Shown here: positions 62,906-64,000 of the stretch, piece after piece | How the letters are laid out: each line of letters opens with the position of its first letter | How positions within the stretch are numbered: the first letter of the stretch is position 1 | Origin: Microvirga zambiensis WSM3693 | Lineage (GTDB): Bacteria; Pseudomonadota; Alphaproteobacteria; Rhizobiales; Beijerinckiaceae | DNA: 64,000 nt | Assembly: GCF_016735695.1 (NCBI RefSeq) | Contig: NZ_JAERQD010000028.1 | Coordinates: 1-64,000 of the forward strand | Direction of reading: 5' to 3' | Notes under the pieces: generated by a model | What the model was told of the DNA's origin: nothing | Seen by the model: only the letters and a program-made list of their open reading frames with translations | Database searches by the model: none | Position numbers and translations under genes: made by a program

Positions 62906-64000
62906 CTAGCTACGATCTGACAGTGCCGACGCTGCTGCCTGAAGGCCACTTGAGGCAAGCTTTAGCCCAATCCCTGCAAGCCCTATCTCGATCCCGCCGA
63001 TCGCTCCGATCATCATAAGGTCATTCATGTAGCCGAGGTGACCTATTCGAAAGACTTTATCCGAGAGCTTTCCGAGACCGCTTCCTAAAGGCATGTTGAA
63101 TCTGTCTAAGATGTCAGTGCGAAGAGCATCGGCGCTAAAGGGATCCGGCATTTTCACTGCCGTTAAGACGTCGGACTGTTGAAGGGGGGACTGGCAAAGT
63201 ATTTCGAGTCCCCACGCAGTCACCGCTGCGCGTGTCGCGCGGCCGTGCCTAGCGTGGCGCTTAAAGACATTTTGCAAACCCTCAGCCTCAAGAAGATCCA
63301 GCGCCGCCTTGAGTCCAAAGAGAAGGTTTGTAGCCGGAGTATAAGGAAATTGGCCGGTAGACTCCGTTCGTTCCATATTCTTCCAGTTGAAGTAAGACGA
63401 AGGGAAATTAGCTTTCGAAGTAGCCTCCTCCGCTTTCAAGCCGAAGGCGTTGAATGCTAAGCCCGGAGGCAGCATAAGACCTTTTTGTGAGCCAGCGACG
63501 GTGACATCCACTCCCCAGGCATCGTGTTCGTATGGGAGCGAGGCTAGCGAACTAATAGTATCTACAATTAGCAGTGCGGGATGAAATGCATCGTCGATTG
63601 CCCGGCGCACAGACCGTATGTCTGTGGTCGCGCCCGTCGATGTTTCGTTGTGGACAACACATACAGCTTTGATCGAATGCGCTGCATCCTCTTGCAGCCG
63701 GCGATGGATTACCTTTGGATCTGCTCCGGACCCCCAGTTCCCTTTCAATATCTCAGCCTTGAAGCCAAGAGAGAGCGCTAGGTCATACCAGAGGTTTGAA
63801 AAATGGCCCGTTTCGGCCATCACGACCCGATCATTCATCGAACAAACGTTCGTCAAAGCCGCTTCCCACGCGCCCGTGCCAGATGAGGGGAATATTACGA
63901 CATTGTGTTTTGTGCCGAAAAGCGATTTTAGTCTTGGAAATAAGCTTGTTGCTAGACTGGCGAACTCTGGCCCTCGATGATCAATCGTAGGATTGGACAT
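62906..64000 (-). CDS. Class V aminotransferase (alanine-glyoxylate/serine-pyruvate type), 5' end outside the window
   Basis: 364 residues visible. The protein begins at SNPTIDHRGPEFASL, which in this family lies about 20-30 residues inside, so the Met at 64000 is probably internal. PSSGTGAWEAAL (PLP phosphate), VVHNETSTGATTDI, VDTISSLASLPYEHDAWGVDV and the PLP Lys in AGSQKGLMLPPGL are present. It would transaminate serine, alanine or a phosphono-amino acid with glyoxylate or pyruvate. Its link to an ABC transporter of the PhnSTUV style suggests an imported amine as substrate; this is inference. Confidence 0.88.
   Translation of the reverse strand: MSNPTIDHRGPEFASLATSLFPRLKSLFGTKHNVVIFPSSGTGAWEAALTNVCSMNDRVVMAETGHFSNLWYDLALSLGFKAEILKGNWGSGADPKVIHRRLQEDAAHSIKAVCVVHNETSTGATTDIRSVRRAIDDAFHPALLIVDTISSLASLPYEHDAWGVDVTVAGSQKGLMLPPGLAFNAFGLKAEEATSKANFPSSYFNWKNMERTESTGQFPYTPATNLLFGLKAALDLLEAEGLQNVFKRHARHGRATRAAVTAWGLEILCQSPLQQSDVLTAVKMPDPFSADALRTDILDRFNMPLGSGLGKLSDKVFRIGHLGYMNDLMMIGAIGGIEIGLAGIGLKLASSGLQAAASALSDRS

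Overview
The window looks like accessory or island DNA from an alphaproteobacterium, probably of the Hyphomicrobiales (rhizobia/Microvirga-like). This is inferred from the gene content (TRAP and Liv-type transporters, CaiB/AMP-ligase catabolic operons, proline-racemase family enzymes), from the IS families present (IS481, IS110, IS630, IS66, IS5 and Tn3 remnants) and from a high-GC background broken by visibly AT-richer patches (about 29-32 kb, 43.6-45.6 kb and 56.8-64 kb). No rRNA, tRNA or CRISPR array was seen. The genus cannot be fixed from the sequence alone.

Region 1 (0.4-15.1 kb, all minus strand) is a long catabolic operon group. It holds an aldehyde dehydrogenase, an Asp/Glu-racemase-like protein, a hydroxyacyl-CoA/carnitine-type dehydrogenase, a TRAP transporter (DctM and DctQ, with DctP about 8 kb upstream), an amidohydrolase, a thiolase-like protein with its zinc-ribbon/OB-fold partner, a CaiB-type CoA transferase, a hotdog thioesterase, a flavin oxidoreductase, an acyl-CoA ligase and a short-chain dehydrogenase. 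Together they suggest uptake of an organic acid, CoA activation and side-chain degradation; the substrate is unknown. Region 2 (15.1-27 kb) holds a Tn3 transposase remnant, a frameshifted DUF5662 gene, two class III aminotransferases, an acyl-CoA dehydrogenase/SDR/EamA unit, a MaoC hydratase with a second copy of the flavin oxidoreductase, and LysR and TetR regulators.

Region 3 (27.1-29.2 kb) is a nested insertion. An IS110-family element sits inside the first codons of an IS481-family transposase gene, and its boundaries can be fixed to the base because removing it restores the IS481 reading frame. Its 5' non-coding region folds as a two-loop bridge RNA whose guide segments match both the donor junction and the target actually used. 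Region 4 (29.3-34.8 kb) has a second acyl-CoA ligase, a MaoC protein, IS5 debris and a 3'-truncated pyruvate phosphate dikinase gene.

Region 5 (35-53.4 kb) is a proline/hydroxyproline catabolic island: a MocR-type regulator, a Liv-type ABC transporter, an amidohydrolase, two proline-racemase/hydroxyproline-epimerase genes, a P5C-reductase-like gene, a D-amino-acid oxidase, an alpha-ketoglutarate-semialdehyde-type dehydrogenase, a DapA-family deaminase and a polar amino acid ABC transporter. It thus has a candidate for each step from trans-4-hydroxy-L-proline to 2-oxoglutarate. Three promoter regions (before the MocR gene and before the two transporter/epimerase operons) carry the same tandem operator, two boxes of ATGA-N6-TCA type about 21 bp apart, overlapping the likely -35 and -10. 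Remnants of a second oxidase and an internally deleted second epimerase show that the island was duplicated and reduced. Region 6 (53.8-56.7 kb) is a three-layer IS nest (IS630 in IS66, which abuts the tnpC end of another IS66). Region 7 (56.8-64 kb) is an AT-richer operon with an iron/phosphonate-type ABC transporter, an FAD oxidoreductase, a VOC protein and a class V aminotransferase cut by the window edge.
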